Of a DNA stretch of 64,000 nt, positions 47,663 to 58,859 are shown in pieces; position 1 is the first letter of the stretch, and the number at the start of each line of letters is the position of its first letter. Under the pieces are notes generated by a model that saw only the letters and a program-made list of their open reading frames with translations, searched no databases and was not told where the DNA came from. Origin of the DNA: Clitopilus passeckerianus. Its lineage: Eukaryota > Basidiomycota > Agaricomycetes > Agaricales > Entolomataceae. Location of the stretch: positions 1-64,000 of the forward strand of contig CALYLX010000064.1 in NCBI GenBank assembly GCA_944990035.1, in the 5' to 3' direction. The position numbers were made by a program, and so were the translations under genes.

Positions 47663-50600
47663 GCAGTTTGAGAATGTCACACCCAGTGAATTCGAGCAAT
47701 ACCTGCAGCAACGCCGCCAAGAATCGCGAGAACGCCATCTGGCTGATGAGAGCAGCTCGCAGCGTCGCAGGATACCTCTGGGTGCTTCATTGGCTCAGAA
47801 TGTAACCGATCCTTCTCTGCTAGGTGCTGCATGTGCACAAAGGTCAATACTATCGGCCCCATGGAATGCTTTTGTTACGCTAACCCGAATGTACCATGCC
47901 AGGTTATTTACAAATGGGCCCGAGAATACTCCTCCCCCAACGCAAGTTAGTCCGACGAACAGGCGTCCAGTAGCCCAGCGTATGAACTGGGAAACCCTTC
48001 CACGGATTGAAGAAGAATCCCCAACCCGCCCTCGCACGAGTAGTTCGAGACGAGGTGGAATTTTGCAGGTGAGACTACGGGGCTTGCATGTAACCTCAAC
48101 GCCGCTAATATCAATCTAACCTAGCCGCTCCCAACACCGCCTCCAACGTTGCTTGGAAACCACAGGAATAGTACAAGGGAGGATCTAAACCCATCGCTTG
48201 AACAAGCTGGCAATCCCGAGGATCTTCACCGCCGACATGTGAGTTGTTCTATTCTGCCTCCAAGGCTTGGTCTAAGTTTTGGCAGCCAGACAATCATACA
48301 CAGCAGCACCGTGCAGCCACACCCGTTCATGCTCCTCCTTTACCTACACCACCCGCTACTCAGGCTATTGCCCGACGCGTGCCCCGCCAAAGTATGTTCT
48401 CTACATTATTTCACCTTTCAGGCGCTTATCACAAATCATTAGCCAACCGCGCTGGTCGACCACGTGCTCGAAGAGATTTTCTTGCCCTCGCACGTCAACC
48501 TTATACCGAGCCAGCAGAACGACATTCGCTGGGACGCATGAACATGCGATGTCCACATTGCCAAGCTCTGCACTGGATGGCCGAAAAGCTCGCAAGTTCT
48601 TCGCAAAGGTCGCCTAAATTCGGCATGTGTTGCAATCAAGGCAAAGTGCTACTGCCCGCTCATCCAGACCCTCCGCCCCATATTCGCGAACTTTATGAAT
48701 CTCTTGAGCCTCGCTGCAAGGATTTCCGTAATGATATATGGAAATACAATCGCGCTTTTTCATTCACCTCGCTTGGTGTAAATGAAGTTAGATCGGTTAA
48801 CAATGGACGCGGGCCACCCGTCTTTTGCATATCCGGAGAGCTTTGCCACTGGTCTGGTGCTCTGGCCCCACGGGACGGGCAGCAACCAAAGTATGCTCAG
48901 CTCTATGTTTACGAACCTCGAGCAGCTATGGAAGCACGAGTACAGCAGAATCCAAGCCTCAACCGCCAGGTCATGGAGCTCCTCCAGGATCACCTCACCC
49001 GCAACCACCAATACGCTGGAATCTACCGCCACGCATGGGAGATTCTTCAATCTCATCCCAACATCGAGAACTACTGTATACGGCTCCAGGTTGTACCTGG
49101 GTCGGATAGGCGTCGCTACAACTTACCAACAGTTGACGAACCGGCAATTATACTTCCAAATGCGCCAGTCACCAACAAGCGGGATATTCTCCTCCGAGCA
49201 AGAGATGGGCCTCTACACCGTGTTCACGACACGCATTCGGCCTATTGTCCTTTGCAGTACCCTCTTCTCTACCTCGAGGGGACAGATGGTTGGCATGATA
49301 AGCTCACGCTGCCAGGGACAACCAAGCGCCTCTCCCAACGAGCCTATATCATTTATTATGCATTCGTCCGCCCAGGCGAATTCTCCACCCTTCTACATGG
49401 TGGGAGACTCTTCTGCCGATACATGGTTGACATGTTTGCCTCCGTTGACCAAAACCGGCTCCTCTACCTTGAAAAACATCAACCACAGCTCCGTGCTTCT
49501 CTCTATAGCGGGTTAGAAGATGCTGTTGCCGAAGGTGATGATGACCTTGATCTCAATCGGCTGGGAACAAGGACGGTGCTACCTTCATCATACACAGGAG
49601 GCCCTCGGAACATGTCACAGTGCTATCAAGATTCAATGGCCATAGCACGTTATTATCGCAAAGTCGACCTTTTCCTCACCATGACGACAAACCCAGAATG
49701 GGAGGAAATTCAGCAAGAGCTATTTCCGGGGCAAACAGCATATGATAGACCTGACTTGGTTGCACGCGTCTTCCAGATGAAGAAGAATGCTGTCCTCGAC
49801 CACATCCACAAGCACGCGGTCTTCGGTCATGTCGCCGCTTACGTCTACACCATCGAATTCCAAAAACGTGGTCTCCCTCATATGCACTCGCTCATATTCC
49901 TGAAGGAACCCTACAAGCTATCGACACCAGAAGCAATTGATTCCTGCATCTGGGCACGCTGGCCAGACCCGCAACAAGAGCCGCTTCTCTTTGAAACGGT
50001 GAAGAAGTGCATGGTACACGGTCCCTGTGGAGCGCTCAACCCCAGGGCACCGTGCATGGAGAACGGGAAATGCACCAAAGGGTATCCAAAGCCCTTTCAG
50101 CCATTCACTGTCATGGATCCGCATGGCTACCCCTCTACCACCGACCGGACGATGGACGAGCGTACGAGGTCCGAGGTCATATGCTAGATAACCGTTGGAT
50201 TGTACCATATTCGCCTTACATGTGTGCGACATTCAACTGCCATATAAATGTAGAATGTGCTTTCTCGCTCGGCACATTTAAATATGCCTTCAAGTACATT
50301 CAGAAAGGCTCAGACCTTGCAACAGTCGAGATTGACCGTCGGAACGAAATCATGCGATGGTTAAATGGCCGCTACATCTCACCACCGCTTGGAACATGGA
50401 GGCTGCTTGGATTTGACATCCATGAGATGGTACCAAATGTAGTCCGCCTCCAGGTTCATCTACCTGGGCAACACATGGTTGTTTTCGATCCCAACGAAAC
50501 CATTCAGACTGTGATGCAGCGAGCTGCAAATGAGCAGACCACCCTCACTGCATTCTTTGCCGCCAATGCGGATCGAGGTGCATTGGGCGCAGAAGCACGG

Positions 50601-52652
50601 AAATACACATATCAAGAATTCCCTCAATATTTCGTTTTCGACGAGGTGAAGAAGCATTGGCGTTTACGGAAGCAAGGGTTCGCACTGGGGAGGATGTATT
50701 ACGTGGGCCCAACTGCAGGGGAGCGCTTCTATCTGCGTACCCTCTTGACGGTTGTCAAAGGTCCCAAATCATTTGCAGACCTCCGAATCCATCATGGGGT
50801 CCAGCACGAGTCTTTTTACGCAGCATGCCTTGCCCGTGGGTTACTGGAGGATGACGGAGAATGGCGCCAATGCATGCAAGATGCATCCTTCATTCAGACC
50901 GGCAAACAACTTCGACGGCTCTTTGTGACGCTACTTCTGTTCTGCTCTCCTTCAACACCTCATCGCCTTTGGCACGAATTTCAAGACAACATTTGCGATG
51001 ATCTCCGGTATCGCCTTGAACAGCTCGGTCAGCCTCCCGACCAGATTTCAGACGATGACATCCATGATTATGGGCTCTTCCAAGTTGAAAAGCTACTCAA
51101 CGAAGCTGGACGGTCATTGGCAGAATGGCCATCAATGCCGCGCTCTCAGGTGGATTGGAGCCACGTCGAGGAAAGTGCCAACTCGCTCATTACTGAGCAG
51201 TTGTCCTACAATCGAATTTCAGAGCGTCAATCGCTTGATGCAAGGCTTGGTCAGCTCAATGAAGAGCAGATGGCAGCATACAACGACATTATCGACTCCG
51301 TCCAGAACGACTCCGGAAGGCTTTTTTTCATCAATGGTCCAGGAGGAACGGGGAAGACCTTTCTCTACAACACAATTTGCAACAAGGTTCGAAGTGAAGG
51401 CTGGATTGTGCTCTGCGTAGCTTAGTCTGGAATTGCAGCCTTGCTGATCCGCGGTGGACGTACAGCTCACTCCATGTTCAAGATACCAATTGACGGCCTC
51501 ACCGGCGACTCAATGTGTAATATCCCAAAGGAAAGCACACGTGCTGACCTCATTCGCAGGACGAGGCTCATCATCTGGGACGAAATCGGTGCTCAGCATC
51601 GCCACGCGCCTGAGGCTCTTGACCGCACATGTCGAGATATTCGAGATGAAGACAGCCAGCCCTTCGGAGGAATCACAGTTGTGTTTGGAGGTGACTTCCA
51701 GCAGACTCTTCCGGTCATTCCAAGAGGTTCTCGCGATCAAATTGTAGACGCAACGCTTCAGCAATCTTACCTTTGGGAGAGGGTCAAGCTTCACAAACTC
51801 CATTGTAACATGCGCCTCGACTCCGCCGACCCAGAGGCTCGGAATTTCGCGAACTGGCTATTGGACATTGGGCACGGTCGAGGGGTTTCCAATAATGGAA
51901 CTATTCCACTCCCCGACAACATGCGGCTAGATGGCATCGAATCCCTTATTGACGCTGTTTATCCCAGCATCGACACTACACCGCCTCCACCACCCGACTA
52001 CTTTCTCAATCGAATGATTCTCGCACCACGCAATGCTGACGTTACAGATGTCAACCATTCAATCCTCAAGCGTATGCCAGGAGACGAGCGGGTTTACATC
52101 AGTGCAGACAAGGTCATAACAGAGTCGGGCGCTGATCATGCGTCCTTGGAACCCGTTCCTGTGGAGTTTTTGCGATCTGTTAATGCCCAAAGTCTCCCAC
52201 CAGGTGAACTTCCTCTTAAGGTTGGGTGTCCGTTGATATTACTACGAAATTTAGCTCCTGCACATGGCCTCTGCAATGGTACACGGATGATCGTCACACG
52301 GATGTTGGATCGAGTCCTCGAAGTCCGGATTATTGGTGGCGATCACAATGGTGAACTTGCGTTCATCCCTCGGATTGCGCTCATCCCATCAAACACCACA
52401 GAATTCACCTTCAAGTTCCGGCGGCTTCAATTTCCAGTTCGACTCGCATTCGCCCTCACTGTCAACAAATCACAAGGCCAATCAGTCAAGTATGTTGGGT
52501 TAGATCTCCGTTGTCCCGCATTTGCACATGGCCAACTATATGTGGCATTCTCTCGAGCCACCTCATCGCAACACGTCAAATATATTCTCCCGGAGGATGC
52601 ATTGGAGCCTAGAACAACAAATGTCGTGTATCCCGAGGTTCTATTAGATTAG
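47663..52652 (+). pseudogene. Helitron RepHel (HUH replicase-helicase), broken by one frameshift and one stop
   Basis: Coding pieces are 47663-48068, 48125-48238, 48286-48391 and 48443 onwards, separated by small introns (48069-48124, 48239-48285, 48392-48442). An upstream exon ending at 47614 is probable. The Helitron-like N-terminal region begins after MNMRCPHCQALHWMAEK. The Rep HUH motif is RGLPHMHSLIF (~49.87 kb), and the Rep tyrosine motif is YAFKYIQKGSD (~50.29 kb). The PIF1-type SF1 helicase has GPGGTGKTFLYN (~51.34 kb), LIIWDEI, GGDFQQTLPVIPRG, LTVNKSQGQS and LYVAFSRATS. Lesion 1 is a one-base loss in the C run at 50130-50133 (DPHGYP... continues in the next frame as LYHRPDDGRAYEVRGHMLDN). 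Lesion 2 is TAG at 51423-51425 inside CVA*SGIAALL, where other family members have a sense codon. Everything else is open. Confidence 0.92.
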
Positions 52653-52982
52653 ATTAGATATAGATTAGTCGCATGCATGCTATCAATGATAAGATACTGC
52701 AATTCTGTTCTCGAAAGTTCGTGAATTATTTCATATTTCAAATATCATTGCGCCACAGTACAATATTCAGTTATTCGGTTGAGGTTACCAGAGAGAATTT
52801 CATGAGAACATCTCTTGGAGTTTCTAGAGCTTTCTGTAGTGCCATGCAGCCTCAGGGTTGCCCTCACAGGAAGGTATAAGGAGTGCTCATGTCTTGAGCC
52901 CCTTCGCTGTCATACAGACACATTCCTCGGCACTTGCTTCCTCTGTCATACCTTCTCGATCTTCTCATCTGCTGTTGCTCTC
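52653..52982 (+). promoter_or_regulatory. Spacer between RepHel and the second Helitron gene
   Basis: 330 bp between the helicase stop and the ATG of the second gene, with no frame of its own. CT-rich words occur just before the ATG (52920-52980). It probably contains the RepHel terminator and the promoter of the second gene. Confidence 0.5.
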
Positions 52983-54211
52983 ATGGCTCAACACGGCACT
53001 CAGGCTGGCAAGCAACTTAATGGCCATGTCACCCTCACCGGCCTTGCATTCCTTGAGAATGCACAGATTCCGGATAGCAACAAAGGGAAGACAGTTGCTT
53101 TCGATGCTGTATTCAAGCTTCGGGATGAACATGGTGTTGATCCTGAAAATGGTCTGAGCGTTGCCTACCTGACCTATTACAACAGCGGAAACATGGTGTT
53201 CTCCCTGGAGTCGAAGCCCTATTTTATCACGGCAAAGGTATGATGGACATTCTGTGCTCTAGCTCAACGATTAACTTAACTTTTAATGAATAGGTTGCTA
53301 AGGTCGAGCACGATCCAAGCCCGGCCAACAATAATGAGGCAATTACCCTGAGCGGCCCAGATTCCGAGCTCACCAATTCGGACTATGCTTTTGTGGGGGA
53401 CATTGATGTTGTGAGTTGTATCTTTCGATCTCGCCATCTCATGATACTGATTGATCCAATGTAAGCTCATCCCAGCAGCAGCAGACCTCACTCCGGATCT
53501 TGCGGGGACTGCATACATCACGGCATCTGGCGTCGTCGACACCGCCTCGGACTACTCAGGCGAGATCTCCCACTTCAATATCACACCCTCGCAGTATGTT
53601 TCTGTGTATCACAAGAAATTCGCTCCTGGATTCAAGTCTACGCTACCCATTCGATGCGTCATCAAGGAGTCTCAACGATGGACCGCAACCACCAAACCCC
53701 GTCCACGCCCGGGTAAAGTAGTTTCCATTTCAGGGCAGGTAGGGAGGTCGTGCGGACTTCTACTGGGGCACTTGAATATATAGAGGTGCTCGCGGATCAA
53801 GTATCGTTTCTCGCAGAGCTTGCTGTTCCTCCCGGTCCATCGTCAAAATTTAGCAACTCTCTAGGTGAGTTTCATGTTTTCAGCTATCATTCATCAAGCT
53901 CACATGGGTTAACAATGTTAGATCCTTCTACTCCTCCTCAGCAGAAGAGGAAGCTCAAGTTTGGCGGCTTTGGCGGTAGCCCATCAGAGTCTCCTGTTCC
54001 ACAGAAGAAGCAGAAGATAACGACACTTGCTCCAGAGTCATCCTCTGGCTCTATTGGAAGCGGCTCTGATGATCAGGACTTCGCTCCGCCACCTTCCTTG
54101 ACTCTGACTCTGCCGCCACTGCCGTCAGCTGCTAAAGCATCAGCACCTGCTACAGGTGCCACTACCCGTCAAAGGAACACAGGCAACACAAAGGCTTCAA
54201 GTTCACGTTAG
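52983..54211 (+). CDS. Second gene inside the Helitron, intact, unknown function
   Basis: Exons are 52983-53237, 53294-53410, 53466-53712, 53784-53864 and 53922-54211; all joins are in frame, giving 329 residues. It starts MAQHGTQAGKQLNGHVTLTG and has beta-strand-like blocks (KTVAFDAVFKLRD, GNMVFSLESKPYFITAKVAKVE, GTAYITASGVVD, STLPIRCVIKESQRW). The C-terminal part is low-complexity with nuclear-localisation-like clusters (QQKRKLKF, PQKKQKI) and Ser/Pro/Thr-rich ends. No domain was recognised with certainty. The small beta-rich core could be an OB-fold, as in the RPA-like single-strand-binding genes carried by plant Helitrons, but this is speculation. It lies between the helicase and the 3' terminus, in the same orientation. 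Unlike RepHel it has no lesion. Confidence 0.75.
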
Positions 54212-54327
54212 AGAGTACTTATTCTAATTATTCATTAGCGTAGGGAATAGAGTAGTATGCTGAATCTAATTGAAATCACATTCTTTGATGACTTCGACAG
54301 GATCTGATATTTCGAGGTGACATATAG

Positions 54328-54354
54328 CCCGTGCGCAGCACGGGTAACGGCTAG
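54328..54354 (+). mobile_element. Helitron 3' terminus: hairpin plus CTAG
   Basis: A 7-bp perfect stem, CCCGTGC (54328-54334) and GCACGGG (54338-54344) with loop GCA, is followed by TAACGG and CTAG (54351-54354). The next base is T (54355), the expected host base of an A|T insertion site. This is the canonical Helitron right end (subterminal hairpin a few bases before CTRR). Confidence 0.9.
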
Positions 54355-54599
54355 TATGCAGCATATGTGAAGAAGCTTCGCCAGACACCGATAGGCACCG
54401 GAGGTCGGTCCAAACAGCACTTATGTTGGACCACATGGACCTCCATCTCATCGGTCGAAAGTTGTACAACTGACTCCCATCATGAAGACAGTAAGTATTT
54501 TGTAGGGCGTCCAGGCGCTAAGGGCCAGTTCGCAGAGGCATAGGCAGTTGATGCCAGATAAGGATGCAGAATCGCAGCTGAGGCAGTCGCCAAAGATGC

Positions 54600-56139
54600 C
54601 TAAGTCCCGAGATTGTCCACTTCGTAATCGGTTACTTCAATGTATGAATCCGTGACCAGTCGAATAGGAATGGTTATCTGAACCGTGAGGAAAGGTGCAG
54701 GTTCGTTTTGAACTGCGGGAGGTTGGATGGCGAGGACGAGAGAGTCCTGTGAGAGAGTTCATTGGTCATGCTGAAATGGTCGCAATTGCCTGAGTATACA
54801 CACCTTCACAGTGACGTTCATAGCGTTGAACCCCCCTGCCTTGACAATATCCATTGCCTGAATCTCCCCCTTCCAATCCAGATGCATTCTTCGGCACTTC
54901 CCTTGCACTTCTTCCGGTTCATCAGGGTACATGTCTGGAGGAATCTCGCAGACATCACCGACACCAATCGTCGCGTTTCTCCACAAGGTCTGTGACTTTG
55001 CGTCGATGGCCGTTTGGCGAACTATTTTTACGGTGAAGATTGGTTGTGCTTGGATGGGGTGCTTCTTGATCTTGCCCTTCGAGGTTTCAGATGGGTGCTG
55101 AATCTCGGACTCGGGCAGCACAAATTTTCGAAGGGAGCAGAGAGGACCGCTGAGTTGGATGTGGAACGGAATTTTGTCGCGGAGCCCATATACTCGAGCG
55201 GCGGGAATGAACATCTGGCATGAAACGTTAGGACACGGAAGTAATAAAGAATAAACTGGGAACGTACCAAGACCTCAACTGGATCGATATTGAGCCCAGA
55301 TCTTGGCTTGATGGGTGAGTGGATTTGGTACCACTCGTCTGGCGAAGTCTTCACTGCGGAGAAGATACAAGGTGCAGCTACAATGGGTCGGTGGGCTCGT
55401 GTCCGAGGAACGTAAGTGAAAGGAATTTCAATGCTAATGGATGCAGGGTCAAACAAAGACGAAATATTATTAGATAAGGAGGGGTCGTACACTTTATTCT
55501 TGCCCAACAGGTCAAAAGAGTATCTTGAGTACGCGACGTGAATGACGACATGGTACTTGACGTCGACGAACAGTGCGGGAACACCAGGATGACTTGCTTT
55601 GAAACTTGGAGGTAGAGGTTGCTCGGAGCCTCCGTGCGAGAAGTGAGAGGGAAGATTGGTCGTGAACGGGAGGAAATCTGGGCAGATATCTTCGCATGAT
55701 CGCTTCTTCCAGAGCATGGAAGAGCGTGCAAGGAAAGTGTTCACATGTGAACCCGCCTCAGATGTAACTTCATCAATTTTGCCCTCAATCTGTCAAAGCA
55801 TGAGAGACTGGTGAAGAAGGATGACCCGGTGACTAAATATACCTTGAAGGTGACGGAGGAGACCTTTTCGGGATGCTTGATGTTCACCAGACCGCTGATA
55901 ACCGCGTGTCGACCGTAAGTTGGTGTCGCAGCGCCATCTTCTTGGTCGAATAGCGACACAGTGACATTGCCAGAGGATTTCACAAAAGTGCCCGTAGGAG
56001 TGGGTCGAGTGTGCCTCGGAGTAAGCTGGAGCATTCGCTCGCCACATGCTGGGACAGATGAGTATTCAGGAGGCTCAACGTCGCAGTAAGTGGGAGGATA
56101 TGAGAAGGACCCAGAGGGAGGAGTAGGTAGAGGTGCCAT
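54600..56139 (-). CDS. Arrestin-like protein
   Basis: Exons are 56139-55843, 55789-55268, 55214-54804 and 54746-54600, giving 458 residues. The protein begins MAPLPTPPSGSFSYPPTYC and has alternating beta-strand segments typical of the two-lobed arrestin fold. These are GNVTVSLFDQEDGAATPTYG, SGLVNIKHPEKVSSVTFKV, IEGKIDE, VPALFVDVKYHVVIHVAY, ISIEIPFTYVPRTR, EVLMFIPAARVYGLRDKIPF, HIQLSGPL, and AMDIVKAGGFNAMNVTVK. Fungal arrestin-like proteins often recruit ubiquitin ligases to membrane cargo; no PY motif of the PPxY type was clearly seen apart from the N-terminal PPTY and PPEY sequences, which do fit. The family call rests on pattern only. Its 3' end lies about 245 bp from the Helitron insertion point, so the insertion did not interrupt it. 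Confidence 0.7.
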
Positions 56140-56944
56140 TAGATCAAAAGTACTTTGGGATCAGGTCGGACGATGAGGAGATAGCGTCTTGAACACGTCA
56201 AGAGTATGCGAGAGAGAAGATACGCCTGTCATGGTTCGAACCAAAGCTTTTTATTAACGGGCACAGATTCCAGGGTGTCATAGGTATGTCAGAGTTGATC
56301 CCATGAGTCATTTCCATAGAAGAATAATGCTTTGAAAGCATTCAGAGGAATCTCCGTTGAATGAGGAGACTACGCTCCGCCCTGATACCGAGTTCAGTAG
56401 ACAACGGGGTTGCGACGATCATCAAACGAGCCTGTGCTTTCCCTAAACCGGCGTCATTGATCTGTAAGCAAGTGCAAATGACTCGAAGCGTTCAGGTACC
56501 TAGCGCCAAGTCAAGCCAAACAGTGACACCCTTTCTTTGGCTTTTTTGTACCTTTCTTAACAAATCCTCGAGGGTCTGTTGTAGTGCGAATGGCGCAACC
56601 ACCAGATGCTAATCATTGAAGCTCCTCAATGTCCAATGCTAAGTAATCCTCTCCAAAGAATAATAGGAGTTCCGCTAGGACCGCGCACCGACAAAGAGAG
56701 AAATCTTCAGGAAAATGATCCAGCCCACTCAAACTCTGGCATATTAGCAGCCGACGGTATGCACCAGGAAAATTGGGAGAAGTCTCTGCCAGCCGATGAA
56801 AACGTTTTTCTCTGAGCGTCTAACATTGACGGTGCCGTCACAGGACTCCGTAGGGGTAGATCTCTACTACAGATTTCGTAAATTCTCCGAGTAAATATCC
56901 TTACAAATAAACTTCTCGGACGATGGACAAACAGAAAAGGTACC
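56140..56944. other. Intergenic region between the arrestin-like and two-TM genes
   Basis: Contains the promoter of the arrestin-like gene (minus strand) and the 3' flank of the next gene. Only short frames occur and nothing else was recognised. Confidence 0.4.
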
Positions 56945-57985
56945 CTAATTCCTTGACGTCGGCCGTTCCAACCTCGCCAAAGTTTCTTCCAATCTTAAAG
57001 CCCTATCAGCGTCCTGAATTTCATCCCACTCCTCGTCTTTACTTCTGTAACTAATCGGCCGACTTCCAACCCCCTCGAGATCCCTCCTGCTCATCTCACT
57101 GTGCACAGACGGGGGTCTTTGTGCCCGCAAACTGTCTCTGAGGAAGCCGGTAAGCAACAGCCTGCTTCCTCGCGTGTTCCCGTATGCCGGTGGGGGTGGA
57201 ACCGCAATCATATGATCCTCGACGTCTCCTGTTCCCGAGCCGCTCTCCCGGAGGGCTGCAGCATAGGTCGGTAGAGGAGGCCGATTCCACGGGCTGAACG
57301 CGATCGCGGTGGGATCACCCAACCAGCGTCTTCGATGAGATACAGGTAGGACTTCTCCAGGATGTAAGTGGTTGTAGCGCTCTGCGCGTAGACGCCAGAT
57401 GCGGCGCTCGATGAAGAGGAGTTGACCGAGGGAGGCAACAACGAAGAGGACGTGGACGAAGATGACGGAGTTGCCAAGGCCGTTGCCCGACCCATCTGAA
57501 TCTGAAGAGTCGGACGAGGAAGATGGTGCAGGTTTGCTGAGAGTCATGACGACGAGAACCCAGCCTGCAATTGTTCCACCGAGGAAGATGAATTGGCCGA
57601 TAAATGCAAGCAATGAACCCAGGATCAACCCTCCGAAGCATTTCTGCTTGAGACGCGATTTCTTTGTCTTATCCGGGTTTACAAGGGCGGAGCTGGGGGT
57701 TGACGGTGTGGAGAGCTGGGAAGTCGCAGTTGTAGGGGAAAGAGAAGCTGTGGTGGTTGCAGGAGATGGCTGAGATGCATCTCTATCTGCTGGGTGCCTG
57801 GCTGGCAAAGTAGGTTCTGGACTCGAGCTTAGAATTCCTTCCGTTGCCTCTACTGGTTCCACATATCCTATCTCTCCGCGTTTCGTCGGCAGCGGCCCAG
57901 GATCTGGTCGGGATGCCTCCTCAGAGGTGCTCAGGGAAGTCGAAGAGGAACCCTCTGCTGCGGTCGTCGAGGTGTCGAATGTCAT
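56945..57985 (-). CDS. Two-TM membrane protein of unknown function
   Basis: A single exon with an open frame of 346 residues starting at the ATG 57985. The N-terminal 105 residues are Ser/Thr/Pro-rich and disordered. A long hydrophobic segment lies at about 117-150 (GGLILGSLLAFIGQFIFLGG then TIAGWVLVVMTLS), and a second at about 173-192 (VIFVHVLFVVASLGQLLF). A Ser/Asp-rich loop lies between them. The C-terminal half is basic and proline-rich (RRRWLGDPTAIAFSPWNRPP, PPPPAYG) with an acidic end. No family was recognised; fungal-specific membrane proteins of this shape are common. It is unusual here for lacking introns. Confidence 0.7.
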   Translation of the reverse strand: MTFDTSTTAAEGSSSTSLSTSEEASRPDPGPLPTKRGEIGYVEPVEATEGILSSSPEPTLPARHPADRDASQPSPATTTASLSPTTATSQLSTPSTPSSALVNPDKTKKSRLKQKCFGGLILGSLLAFIGQFIFLGGTIAGWVLVVMTLSKPAPSSSSDSSDSDGSGNGLGNSVIFVHVLFVVASLGQLLFIERRIWRLRAERYNHLHPGEVLPVSHRRRWLGDPTAIAFSPWNRPPLPTYAAALRESGSGTGDVEDHMIAVPPPPAYGNTRGSRLLLTGFLRDSLRAQRPPSVHSEMSRRDLEGVGSRPISYRSKDEEWDEIQDADRALRLEETLARLERPTSRN

Positions 57986-58859
57986 ATTGTATGATTTACT
58001 TGAGAATGAATGAATGAATTGTCGGCCTGCTGACTAGAAGTAGTGCTAGACTACTCTGTTCTTGCTCCAGGCAAGCGTTCCAATATCAAGAAAGAGAAAA
58101 ATAAGAAAAGAGAAAGGAAAGAAAGAGGTGCTAGCCCTCGACGACGTCGACTGTTAGAGCGCTAGGTCAAAAGCCGGATGTCCCCCATCATTGCCGTTAC
58201 CAACGAGGTCAGGCGTTGTACTTTTCGGGGATATCCTCAGGCCAGATCATTGCTATCACGCAAGATAAGATTAGATGTGATCACGAGATAATTATGGTTC
58301 TAAAAATAGCCCAATATACCGCAACGATGTTGTCCAACTCAATTGCAGCTCCATGCTTGGCAAAGGATAGATTGCCGAGAGCTTTGCAAGAGTAAATACC
58401 GGCGGTACCGAGAAAAGAAGAGGACTGGTTGGAGAAAAGAAGGGGATTAGTTGAATACACACGTTTGTGCAAGGCTAGCGGGGGAATATTCCAGACACCT
58501 TTGGACAGGAACTTGCGATGGCTATGGCATTCTTGAAGCTATGCGAACTTCAAATATCGATTTAAATATGTAGCTTCAACTGTCTTGTGTTTGACTCGAG
58601 TACAGGCAGAAGAAAATATGCGGCCGTGACCCACGTCTTTGCTTGAAAGTTGAAACGCGATTGTTAGGACGGTCAGGTCGGACTCGAGTCATATTCATCT
58701 CGGTGTCTATTTGGCAGGCCCCACGACGACCGCTCATCCAACGCATCTCTGAACCCCCAAGAGGCCAATCTGAATGGGCCACCGGTACTGTAAACAAATA
58801 CGCCCCACAATACAGCGGCAGGCCAGAAAACAAAGTGGTCTGATTCTCCCATTCAAATC
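57986..58859. other. Intergenic region
   Basis: Holds the promoter of the two-TM gene (A-rich tract near 58080-58130) and the 3' flank of the dynactin gene. No gene, RNA or repeat was recognised. Confidence 0.45.

Larger units (their letters stand above)
47566..54354 (+). mobile_element. Helitron (rolling-circle transposon), right end defined, left end not defined
   Basis: The element contains a RepHel gene (47663-52652), a second gene (52983-54211) and a typical 3' terminus with hairpin and CTAG at 54328-54354, followed by host T. Helitrons transpose by HUH-nuclease rolling-circle replication and insert between A and T without target-site duplication. The listed left limit is only the first recognisable coding exon; the true 5' TC end lies further left. 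The RepHel gene has one frameshift and one stop, so this copy is probably not self-mobile, although decay is slight and the insertion looks fairly recent. Confidence 0.88.
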
